NCBI GenBank assembly: GCA_037443105.1
Contig: JBBIOZ010000029.1
Coordinates: 1 to 17,992, forward strand
Origin: JAWCLZ01 sp037443105
GTDB taxonomy: Archaea; Halobacteriota; JAWCLZ01
DNA: 17,992 bases
Direction of reading: 5' to 3'
Part shown: in pieces, positions 7,216 through 13,016 of the stretch
Layout: every line of letters starts with the position of its first letter
How positions within the stretch are numbered: position 1 is the stretch's first letter
Notes under the pieces: model-generated
Databases searched by the model: none
What the model was told of the DNA's origin: nothing
Seen by the model: the letters and a program-made list of their open reading frames with translations, nothing else
Translations under genes and position numbers: made by a program

Positions 7216-7575
7216 CTATATCCCAAAGTGTTCCTTCAGTTTCTTCTCGTCCAACAGCATTCTTATTTTTGGTCTGCCGAATGGTGTTTCCACGCTTTGC
7301 TCGGTGATTATTCCCAAGCTCTTCAAGAAATCTTTTCTCCTCGAGAAAGTTGCCTTACTTGCAATTTTGTGATCTTCGCCCCATTTAGCCACATCGTAGA
7401 AGAGCTCTTTATTTTTGGCAGCCGCAAGCAATACAGCTGTTACTCTATCCACCGCCTTTCTGCGCATCACGCTATACCTAGAATCTTCAAAGGCTCTGCT
7501 AAGGAGCAAGAAATCGATGATGGTTTGCTCCGAAAGATAACCTGACATTGTTTTTACAAGCTCATTTAATTTCAT
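7216..7575 (-). CDS. Winged-helix DNA-binding protein, probable transcription regulator
   Basis: 119 residues. An N-terminal helical stretch (residues 1-55) is followed by a winged helix: helices around LFYDVAKWGED and the probable recognition helix SKATFSRRKDFLKSLGII, then a wing ending VETPFGRPKIRMLL. From memory the C-terminal part recalls the winged helix of haloarchaeal DUF5821/TbsP proteins, which are longer; I hold that loosely. The start ATG 7575 follows an AT-rich region with a TATA-like TTTATG about 27-32 nt upstream. The paired TTGCAA sites further upstream may be an autoregulatory operator, and the same pair occurs in front of glcD. Confidence 0.7.
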   Translation of the reverse strand: MKLNELVKTMSGYLSEQTIIDFLLLSRAFEDSRYSVMRRKAVDRVTAVLLAAAKNKELFYDVAKWGEDHKIASKATFSRRKDFLKSLGIITEQSVETPFGRPKIRMLLDEKKLKEHFGI

Positions 7576-7643
7576 TAAACAGAAATTATTCTTTTTGGCT
7601 CATAAATTTTTTTATCGTGCTTAAATAGTTTTTTTGAATATTA

Positions 7644-7659
7644 TTGCAATTATTTGCAA
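7644..7659. promoter_or_regulatory. TTGCAA-N4-TTGCAA motif upstream of the winged-helix gene
   Basis: Two palindromic TTGCAA hexamers (7644-7649 and 7654-7659) are spaced 10 bp apart. They lie about 37 bp upstream of the TATA-like element of the minus-strand winged-helix gene. Further GCAAA copies follow at about 7676 and 7688. The layout copies 3803-3818. AT-rich background lowers the significance. Confidence 0.4.
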
Positions 7660-7726
7660 AAAAATAGTTTTAAAAGCAAATCAAATAGCAAACTATATTT
7701 TTTATAATTAAACTAAAATTTATTTC

Positions 7727-8419
7727 TTAGCCTATTAAATTTATTCCTTCCTTCAAGAGCTCAGCAACTTCCTCGTCCTTTAAGTCGTACCATTCTTGGT
7801 AAGCATCAGCAACAGCGAATACAGCTCCACTTCTTATATTGAGGCATAAGATCTCATCAGCCTCAGGCGATAGGAGCTGAATCGCGTGTAAAGAACCTGT
7901 GGGGACTGCAATCACTATTTTCTCAGGATTTCTCTTCCTTACAGATCTCACTGCTGCTAGCATCGTGAAGCCAGAAGCAAGGCCATCGTCAACGAGTATA
8001 ATCACTTTACCATTCAAGTTTGGAAAGACTTTGTCCCCCCTGAATTTTCTCAGTCTCCCTTGTATACTTTCAATGGTTTTCGCGATTGAGCTCTTGATCA
8101 TTTCTTCAGTCAAATGCAAATACTTTATTAAGGATTCATTCAGAACCATCTCTCCATCCCAAGCTATTGCTCCAAATCCAGCTTCGGTGTTCCAAGGGAC
8201 TTGAATTTTTCTAACTATGATCACTTCCATTGAAATGCGAAGCTCCTTTGCCACCTCGTAGCCAACAGGAACCCCTCCCGCTGGTATTGCTAAAACCAAG
8301 GCTCTATCTCGAGCAGCTATCCTAAGTTTTTCAGCTAGAAGTTTGCCAGCGTGCCACCTGTCGCGAAATATATGCACGCGCTCCCTGTAAGCAGGTTCTT
8401 CGATGATTCTGGCAGCCAT
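7727..8419 (-). CDS. Phosphoribosyltransferase family protein (COG1926 type)
   Basis: 230 residues from ATG 8419. The type I PRTase PRPP loop is ILVDDGLASGFTM (residues 141-153). Other family blocks are FRDRWHAGKLLAEKL near the N-terminus, LAIPAGGVPVG (residues 43-53) and VRKIQVPWNTEAGFGAI. This matches the predicted-phosphoribosyltransferase group often seen beside dienelactone-hydrolase or stress genes; the substrate base is unknown. The reading frame stays open upstream to 8482, but that extension is the antisense-free read-through of tRNA-Glu (residues such as SHSLDWGSNPHRS), so the internal ATG 14 nt after the tRNA is the sensible start. No Shine-Dalgarno is visible; it may be cotranscribed with the tRNA and released by 3' processing. 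Confidence 0.85.
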   Translation of the reverse strand: MAARIIEEPAYRERVHIFRDRWHAGKLLAEKLRIAARDRALVLAIPAGGVPVGYEVAKELRISMEVIIVRKIQVPWNTEAGFGAIAWDGEMVLNESLIKYLHLTEEMIKSSIAKTIESIQGRLRKFRGDKVFPNLNGKVIILVDDGLASGFTMLAAVRSVRKRNPEKIVIAVPTGSLHAIQLLSPEADEILCLNIRSGAVFAVADAYQEWYDLKDEEVAELLKEGINLIG

Positions 8420-8433
8420 GTTTGGGAGATTTA

Positions 8434-8508
8434 TGCTCCGGTGGGGATTTGAACCCCAGTCGAGGGAGTGAGAGTCCCTCATGATTGGCCGGACTACACT
8501 ACCGGAGC
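8434..8508 (-). tRNA. tRNA-Glu (anticodon CTC)
   Basis: A 75-nt cloverleaf. The acceptor GCTCCGG pairs with CCGGAGC and is followed by discriminator A; CCA is not encoded. The D arm contains GTGTAGTCCGGCCAATCAT, typical of archaeal tRNA-Glu. The anticodon stem AGGGA/TCCCT encloses loop CTCTCAC, so the anticodon is CTC, reading GAG. The T arm TGGGG-TTCAAAT-CCCCA is regular. No intron is present. It lies 14 nt upstream of the phosphoribosyltransferase start. Confidence 0.96.
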
Positions 8509-8532
8509 AGTAATTAAAACTAGTTTTGATAC

Positions 8533-8540
8533 AATATATT
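8533..8540 (-). promoter_or_regulatory. TATA box of tRNA-Glu
   Basis: AATATATT on the minus strand lies 25-32 nt upstream of the mature tRNA 5' end, preceded by an A-rich stretch that may serve as the BRE. Confidence 0.5.
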
Positions 8541-8587
8541 TTTTGCTTTTGCTATTTATTTTGCTATGAAAGTGCCTTTGAAAGTAT

Positions 8588-8609
8588 TTATCCTGCTATT
8601 ATCCTGCTA
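8588..8609. repeat. Tandem 11-bp duplication at the end of the zinc-finger gene
   Basis: TAGCAGGATAA (minus-strand reading) occurs twice head to tail, at 8599-8609 and 8588-8598. The first copy supplies the last codons and the TAA stop of the small zinc-finger-like gene; the second gives another TAA just behind it. This looks like a recent replication-slippage duplication. Confidence 0.7.
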
Positions 8610-8778
8610 TGCATTTCAAATCAGGCGTCTCTAATGTGATTTTTTTATCGTCAGATAGCCGCTTGCAGAGATCCTCAAAGGAGTCTTCCCATTTCCGCAG
8701 ACATAAATGACTGCAGAAACCAGCGCTTAATTCTTCAAATTCGTCGATATATTTATAACCACACCAAATGCATCTCAT
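8599..8778 (-). CDS. Small zinc-finger-like protein
   Basis: 59 residues if started at ATG 8778, too short for confident family naming. It has CIWCG close to the N-terminus and FCSHLCLRKWEDS about 20 residues later: a CxxC...CxxxC set with the FCS-x-x-C-x-x-x-W flavour of TRASH/FCS-type treble-clef zinc fingers, followed by a charged helix. I see no known partner. The start is chosen because GAGGG lies 7 nt upstream (8786-8790) and a TATA box sits at 8811-8818. The frame remains open to 8862 and beyond, but those residues belong to the adjoining transposase remnant, so a longer protein is unlikely. Confidence 0.65.
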   Translation of the reverse strand: MRCIWCGYKYIDEFEELSAGFCSHLCLRKWEDSFEDLCKRLSDDKKITLETPDLKCIAG

Positions 8779-8810
8779 AATCCATCCCTCTACAACTGCT
8801 AATTTGGATA

Positions 8811-8818
8811 TATTTATA
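8811..8818 (-). promoter_or_regulatory. TATA box of the zinc-finger-like gene
   Basis: TATAAATA on the minus strand, within TTTAAATATAAATATATCC, lies about 33-40 nt before ATG 8778 and upstream of the GAGGG ribosome binding site, consistent with a short leader. Confidence 0.5.
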
Positions 8819-8865
8819 TTTAAATTTTGTGAAGCAATGATCGGTTCTGTTAAACTTTGCATCGC

Positions 8866-9231
8866 CTCTTTAGTATATGTAGGGTTTTTCTCCTTGTAGG
8901 CTATATGGCTTCGAATGCGATTATAGAGATAAGGCGTGGAGCAGTTTAATAGGTGAAGCTTTTTATAGTTATCAGTCTCTTAATCTATATTTTAAGGTTT
9001 CATACTATCTCTCGATTTGCGAATATCTCAGAAACCACTTGATATCGAATTCCTAATCTTTGGAGTGCAGCTGGATACCAATAACCATCTATAATACAAC
9101 CTTTGAAGGCCTAGTATATCATTCTTTTGAAAAAGAGAGGCAAAATAATTCCTAATTCGGAAGTAAATGATTCTCTTGCTCTCGGGACAAATTGCGTAGA
9201 GATAGAACTGCACAACTTCAAAGCTGTTCTC
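8866..9231 (-). pseudogene. Decayed DDE transposase (IS6/IS240-like)
   Basis: Conceptual translation of the minus strand gives transposase-like blocks in changing frames. One frame (about 9231-9102) gives FYLYAICPESKRIIYFRI, like the family's YLYAAIDPESKRI strand, though the Asp position reads Cys. The next frame (9101-9003) gives CIIDGYWYPAALQRLGIRYQ, like the TDGxPWYxxALxRLG block with the second catalytic Asp. Back in the first frame (8970-8866) YLYNRIRSHIAYKEKNP resembles the C-terminal YNxxRPH block. Stops interrupt it, and upstream in-frame stops (about 9232 and 9276) hint at more decayed N-terminal sequence up to about 9340. I found no terminal inverted repeats or target duplication. 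Family assignment is by eye; the element is not functional. Confidence 0.6.
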
Positions 9232-9361
9232 TCACGCATAAAAAATCCTTATCATCAAACACTCACAATACTCCAAGAACTAAGGTGTCCAATTTCCATC
9301 CCCAAATGGAATTGTAACCTGAGGTTTTATAAAAAAGTTAACACACCAATAATAGCTTAGT

Positions 9362-9369
9362 TATATATA
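9362..9369 (+). promoter_or_regulatory. TATA box for the DUF424-nmd3 pair
   Basis: TATATATA lies 25-32 nt upstream of ATG 9394, the spacing expected for a leaderless or nearly leaderless transcript. No Shine-Dalgarno is visible before the ATG. Confidence 0.5.
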
Positions 9370-9393
9370 GGTCGAAAGATAAAATACTTCAAG

Positions 9394-9684
9394 ATGTATT
9401 TAAAGATTCATAGAGCTCAAGGGCACGTGGTAGTGGCTGTGTGCGATAGGGAAATACTCGGGAAGAAAATTTGTGAGGGAGAGCTAGAGATCGAGATTTC
9501 AGAGCGATTCTATAAGGGCAAAATCGCGAGCGCTAGAGAAGTAATTGAGGCACTTAAAAGTGCGACGGTTGCAAATTTATTTGGAGAGAAGGCTGTAGCG
9601 TGTGCTCTTGAAAATGGTTTAATTGAGAAGCAAAATGTGCTGTGGATTAATGGTATTCCCCACGCGCAGATCTATCAATTATAA
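9394..9684 (+). CDS. DUF424 family protein
   Basis: 96 residues, matching the archaeal DUF424 family over its whole length: MYLKIHRAQGHVVVAVCD at the start, ILGKKICEGELEIEISE, RFYKGKIAS, then ANLFGEKAVACAL and the terminal WINGIPHAQIY. The function is unknown; archaeal genomes tend to place it beside translation or ribosome-assembly genes. Here it lies 66 nt upstream of nmd3 on the same strand, which supports such a link by context only. There is no membrane segment or signal peptide. Confidence 0.88.
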   Translation: MYLKIHRAQGHVVVAVCDREILGKKICEGELEIEISERFYKGKIASAREVIEALKSATVANLFGEKAVACALENGLIEKQNVLWINGIPHAQIYQL

Positions 9685-9750
9685 ATAATTCTTCTAAATT
9701 AATTTCCTTCCATAAAGAATTTAGCTAAAGCTCAACCATAATATCTCGCA

Positions 9751-10788
9751 ATGATTAGAACTAGATTTTGTCCAAAGTGTGGAAAACCATATGAAGGCCT
9801 AGGGGTATGTGCTGCTTGCTATCTTGCGCAAAGAAAGCTCTTTAAAGCGCCAAGTTTAATTGAAATAAAGCTTTGCCCTAGGTGCAATGCGGTTTATAGA
9901 ATGGGTAAATGGAGACAGGCGAGTTTAAGCAAGGCTATTGAAGAAGCGGTTAAAGAGGAATTGAAGATAGATAGCGAGGCGAGGAACCCGGAAATTGAAA
10001 TATATCCAGAGAGGATTGACAGCTATAATTGGAAAGCTGATGTGAGGGTTAGCGCTGATTTAAAGGCTGGAAAAGCAAGCGAGCAGATAAGTGTAAGTGT
10101 GCGCGTGAAGCGAGATGCCTGCGAGAGATGCAGCAAGATTGCCGCTGGATATTACAGTGCCATAATTCAAATTCGAGGAGACCGCAGAATACCAACGAAG
10201 GAGGAACTTGCTTTCGCTAGGAAAATTGCTTTCGACACCATTAAAAGGCTGCAGCAAAGCGGCGACGAATTGGCTTTTATCAGCGATGAAAAGGAAGTCG
10301 AGGAGGGTTTAGATCTATATACCGGCACTCTTCAGACCGGGAAGCAGATTTCGAAAGCGATTGCTGAGCAGATGGGTGGCAGACTGTCTCGATCTCCAAA
10401 ACTGGTTGGAAGAAAAGATGGCAGGGAGATCTACAGAATTACATATTCCATTCGCCTTCCGGAATTTTTAAAAGGAGACATTGTAGCTATAGATGGAGAT
10501 GTGATTGAAGTAAAAAAGCTAGATAAACAGCTCACTGGCATAGATCTTAGAACTGGAGCTAGATATTCTAGGCAGAGAGATGAACTTAAGAATATTGCAA
10601 AAATTGGTTCAATAGCTGACAAGAAAAAAGCCGTGCTCATCGTGGCAGGAGAAGCTGAGATTCAAATCCTCGATCCCGATACATTCTCGCCAGTTTACCT
10701 TCCACGCCCGAAATTTTTAAAAGCAAACAGCGGTAGCGAGATTTTCGTGGTTAAAACAGCAATGGGGATTTTTGTCCTCCCGGACTAG
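9751..10788 (+). CDS. nmd3: 60S-type ribosomal export/assembly protein NMD3, archaeal form
   Basis: 345 residues. The N-terminal zinc ribbons are clear: FCPKCGKPYEGLGVCAACY, LCPRCNAVY and RDACERCSK. The NMD3 core follows (residues about 90-240) with GYYSAIIQIRG and a later GRKDGREIYRITYSIRLPEF segment, and a beta-rich OB/KOW-like end (about 235-345). Eukaryotic NMD3 binds the large subunit at late assembly; archaeal versions lack export signals and probably act in subunit maturation or ribosome homeostasis. The stop TAG overlaps the stop of the convergent acetyltransferase gene in the sequence CTAG. Confidence 0.92.
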   Translation: MIRTRFCPKCGKPYEGLGVCAACYLAQRKLFKAPSLIEIKLCPRCNAVYRMGKWRQASLSKAIEEAVKEELKIDSEARNPEIEIYPERIDSYNWKADVRVSADLKAGKASEQISVSVRVKRDACERCSKIAAGYYSAIIQIRGDRRIPTKEELAFARKIAFDTIKRLQQSGDELAFISDEKEVEEGLDLYTGTLQTGKQISKAIAEQMGGRLSRSPKLVGRKDGREIYRITYSIRLPEFLKGDIVAIDGDVIEVKKLDKQLTGIDLRTGARYSRQRDELKNIAKIGSIADKKKAVLIVAGEAEIQILDPDTFSPVYLPRPKFLKANSGSEIFVVKTAMGIFVLPD

Positions 10789-11231
10789 ATTTCCTTCACC
10801 ATCACAATTGCGTCCTCGGTGAGATAGTAGTTCCTTAAAAATTTTTCCTCTTTAAACCCAAGTTTTTTATAAAAAGTTCTTGCACCAATATTTGAAACTC
10901 TAACTTCTAGCCATATTTTTCTAACTCCTTTACTTTTGAACGCTGCACTCACGCGATTTACAAGTGCTCTACCTATTCCAAGGCGGCGATATTTAGGGTC
11001 TACAGCCAAATTGAGAATATGGCCTCTATCCGGGAATGGAATTTCAGAGACGATGAAACCTGCGATGAAATTATCAATAACTGCAACGAAAAAACCCTCG
11101 CTAGCTGTAAGGTAATAGTAGGTGAAGTCTGCCTTGGTCCAGGGATATTTGAAGGAGGCGCGTTCTATCTCATATATTCTTTCAAGATCGGCTAATTCAA
11201 ATTGCTTTATATTTATATTGAATTCTTTCAT
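10785..11231 (-). CDS. rimI: RimI/Ard1-type N-terminal acetyltransferase
   Basis: 148 residues from ATG 11231; TTG 11240 would add three. A single GNAT fold: the acetyl-CoA loop is RRLGIGRALV (motif A, R/Q-x-x-G-x-G/A), preceded by ILNLAVDPKY, and followed by IWLEVRVSNIGARTFYKKLGF and a C-terminal YYLTEDAIVMVKE. The N-terminal half has SFKYPWTKADF, as in RimI/archaeal Ard1 proteins that acetylate protein N-termini in the cytoplasm. The assignment to RimI-type is firm; the substrate range is inferred. It converges with nmd3 (4-nt stop overlap) and diverges from the CBS-por cluster. Confidence 0.87.
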   Translation of the reverse strand: MKEFNINIKQFELADLERIYEIERASFKYPWTKADFTYYYLTASEGFFVAVIDNFIAGFIVSEIPFPDRGHILNLAVDPKYRRLGIGRALVNRVSAAFKSKGVRKIWLEVRVSNIGARTFYKKLGFKEEKFLRNYYLTEDAIVMVKEI

Positions 11232-11241
11232 CAATGGCAAA

Positions 11242-11261
11242 TGTTAAGTATTGTTAAGTAT
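11242..11261. repeat. Tandem 10-bp repeat in the rimI/CBS intergenic region
   Basis: TGTTAAGTAT occurs twice in direct tandem, one helical turn each, in the 72-nt divergent region. It is followed by ATTAATCATTAAT, a near-palindrome. Together they could form an operator for rimI or for the CBS-por cluster; no regulator can be named. Confidence 0.4.
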
Positions 11262-11290
11262 TAATCATTAATGTCGTTCTTTGCATAATT

Positions 11291-11295
11291 AGGAG
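11291..11295 (+). promoter_or_regulatory. Ribosome binding site of the first CBS gene
   Basis: AGGAG lies 8 nt before ATG 11304 and supports that start at the head of the por cluster. Confidence 0.6.
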
Positions 11296-11303
11296 AATGA
11301 AAG

Positions 11304-11717
11304 ATGGTTGTAAGAAAAGATGTGGCTGATGTAATGACAACTGGAGTATTATCTTTCCCTCCAGATGCTTGGCTGGATGAAATTGCTAGGAAGATGTATT
11401 CAAGCAATATCTCGAGCGTATATATCTACGACCCTAGAACTGGAAAGCGAGGTGTGGTTACTGATACAGATATTCTAAAGGTAATTGGAAGGAAAAAACT
11501 TGAGAAGGTCAAAGCAAGAGAAGTGATGAGTAAAAAAATAATAGGCATAACCAAGGAAACCACATTGGAGGAAGCAGTGAAATTAATGCGCACTAAAAAA
11601 GTTAGAAGGCTCTTCATTTTCAACGATTTGAAAGACAAACTTCCAATTGGCGTGCTCTCTGTAACAGATATACTGGTCGAACTCGCTAGGGAGACTTCAC
11701 TAGGAGGGAAAAGATGA
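11304..11717 (+). CDS. Tandem CBS-domain protein, first copy
   Basis: 137 residues forming one Bateman module. CBS1 (about residues 5-60) starts DVADVMTTGVLSFPPDA and ends RGVVTDTDILKVIG; CBS2 (about 70-130) starts AREVMSKKIIGITKETT and ends IGVLSVTDILVELA. Bateman modules usually bind AMP, ATP, SAM or related ligands; the T/S-D-x-D-I positions that contact ribose are present. There is no attached enzyme domain, so it probably acts as a separate sensor. Its stop overlaps the start of a second, clearly paralogous CBS gene by 4 nt (ATGA), and both precede porGDAB. Confidence 0.88.
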   Translation: MVVRKDVADVMTTGVLSFPPDAWLDEIARKMYSSNISSVYIYDPRTGKRGVVTDTDILKVIGRKKLEKVKAREVMSKKIIGITKETTLEEAVKLMRTKKVRRLFIFNDLKDKLPIGVLSVTDILVELARETSLGGKR

Positions 11718-12184
11718 CTAAAAAGGCAAAAGATGTCATGTCTACAGGCGTTGTCTCAGTTTCACCTGATACCAAGCTGAGCGATATAGCTAAAATAATG
11801 GTTGAAGAAGGAATCCACGGAGTATATGTTTTCGACCCAACTAAGAAAATCGCAGGGGTAGTGGAAGATAGCGATATTATAAAAATCTTCGGCAAAAAAC
11901 TTGTTGAGAAAACCACTGCGAAGGAAGTGATGAGCAAGGTGGATGTGAAGATAAGTCCAGAAACACCGATCGAAGAGGTAGTGAATATCATGCGGGAGAA
12001 GAAGAAGCGCAAGCTCTATGTTTTTTATCAAGAAAGCGACCTCTTTCCAGTGGGCGTGATCTCAATTAGAGATATAATTAGAGAAGTTGACAAGGAAAAG
12101 GCAGCAATTGAAATGAGTCGATTTCTAGCTCAATATCAAGAATTTCAAGACTGGCTTTCAAAACAAGAGTGGAAGAAATCTTAA
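11714..12184 (+). CDS. Tandem CBS-domain protein, second copy
   Basis: 156 residues. CBS1 begins AKDVMSTGVVSVSPDTKLSDIA and ends AGVVEDSDIIKIFG; CBS2 begins AKEVMSKVDVKISPETP and ends VGVISIRDIIREV. It aligns with the preceding gene along its length, so the pair arose by tandem duplication. It has an extra C-terminal tail of about 30 residues rich in Gln and aromatic residues (SRFLAQYQEFQDWLSKQEW), perhaps a contact helix for a partner. Only 13 nt separate it from porG, so it is almost certainly part of the por transcript. Ligand and target are unknown. Confidence 0.88.
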   Translation: MTKKAKDVMSTGVVSVSPDTKLSDIAKIMVEEGIHGVYVFDPTKKIAGVVEDSDIIKIFGKKLVEKTTAKEVMSKVDVKISPETPIEEVVNIMREKKKRKLYVFYQESDLFPVGVISIRDIIREVDKEKAAIEMSRFLAQYQEFQDWLSKQEWKKS

Positions 12185-12197
12185 AGGAGATAAAAAA

Positions 12198-12740
12198 ATG
12201 CTTGAAATAAGACTGCACGGTAGAGGGGGACAGGGAGCAGTCACCGCGGCCGAGATCCTTGCCGAGGCAAATGTGGTGGAGGGAAGATACGGGCAATCAT
12301 TTCCTCTATTTGGACCTGAGCGAAGGGGGGCGCCTGTTATGGCATTCGCCAGACTTGATGATAAACCAATTCCAATCAGAGGAATTATTAAAAATCCAGA
12401 CATCGTTATGGTGCTGGATGAAAGCCTGCTGCATGTTGTGGATGTTACCAGTGGATTAAAGACAAATGGATTAGTAATAGTGGCAGGCAGAGATAGCAAT
12501 AGAATTAGAGAAAAGTTAAATGTGAAAAAACTAGCTGTACTAGATGCACAGAAAATTGCATTAGAAATAGTTGGTGCTCCAATAACAAATACTGCCATAA
12601 TAGGTGCTTTTGTAAAAGCCACGGGCGCGGTAAAGCTTGAAACAATTAAGAAACTTGTGCTAAAGAAATTCATTGGCAAGGTCGGAGAGAAAAATGTTGA
12701 GGTCGTTGAAAGAGCTTATAAGGAGACAGTGATTTTATGA
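12198..12740 (+). CDS. porG: Pyruvate:ferredoxin oxidoreductase, gamma subunit
   Basis: 180 residues, the standard length for PorG. The signature is RLHGRGGQGAVTAAEILAEA at the N-terminus, followed by GQSFPLFGPERRGAPVMAFAR and, near the end, APITNTAIIGAFVKATG. The gamma subunit closes over the CoA-binding side of the complex. AGGAG lies 8 nt before the ATG. The stop overlaps the start of porD (ATGA). The complex converts pyruvate, CoA and oxidised ferredoxin into acetyl-CoA, CO2 and reduced ferredoxin, in either direction. The gamma subunit may be shared with other 2-oxoacid oxidoreductases, as in Pyrococcus, but no second set is in the window. Confidence 0.93.
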   Translation: MLEIRLHGRGGQGAVTAAEILAEANVVEGRYGQSFPLFGPERRGAPVMAFARLDDKPIPIRGIIKNPDIVMVLDESLLHVVDVTSGLKTNGLVIVAGRDSNRIREKLNVKKLAVLDAQKIALEIVGAPITNTAIIGAFVKATGAVKLETIKKLVLKKFIGKVGEKNVEVVERAYKETVIL

Positions 12741-13012
12741 GTTTGAAGGGATGGAGAGCACTCCCTATTGGTGCATATGTAGATAAACCAGGTACTGCGG
12801 TTACCAATAAAACAGGCGGCTGGAGGACCTATAGACCAGTTACAAATCCTGAGAAATGCAATAAATGCATGCTGTGCTGGATTTACTGTCCTGATAACTC
12901 AAGGGTAGAGCTTGCAACTCACTATGATGTTAACCTTGATTACTGCAAAGGCTGTGGAATTTGCGCGCATGAGTGCCCAAAGAAAGCAATTGAAATGAAA
13001 CTGGAGGAATAA
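12737..13012 (+). CDS. porD: Pyruvate:ferredoxin oxidoreductase, delta subunit (2[4Fe-4S])
   Basis: 91 residues. Two tetranuclear cluster motifs are present: CNKCMLCWIYCP (about residues 36-47) and CKGCGICAHECP (about 72-83). The N-terminal GWRALPIGAYVDKPGTAVTN with GGWRTYRPV is typical of PorD. It relays electrons from the thiamine-diphosphate site to free ferredoxin. It overlaps porG by 4 nt and lies 4 nt before porA, consistent with tight translational coupling. Confidence 0.94.
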   Translation: MSLKGWRALPIGAYVDKPGTAVTNKTGGWRTYRPVTNPEKCNKCMLCWIYCPDNSRVELATHYDVNLDYCKGCGICAHECPKKAIEMKLEE

Positions 13013-13016
13013 AAAA

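Noticed and set aside
7213..7545. Plus-strand frame of 110 codons opposite the winged-helix gene
   Set aside because: The minus-strand frame has a coherent winged-helix pattern and an upstream promoter-like region; the plus-strand product is a Cys/Phe-rich shadow.
8779..8862. Longer N-terminus for the zinc-finger-like protein from ATG 8862
   Set aside because: It would place the start upstream of the TATA box at 8811-8818, and the residues continue the transposase C-terminus; the internal ATG has a good ribosome binding site.
9028..9213. Minus-strand open frame of 61 codons starting at GTG 9213
   Set aside because: It covers one piece of the frameshifted transposase and then runs out of frame; it is part of the pseudogene, not a separate gene.
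9127..9360. Plus-strand open frame of 77 codons between the zinc-finger gene and DUF424
   Set aside because: It is antisense to the transposase remnant, has no recognisable family pattern and no ribosome binding site, so I treat it as chance.
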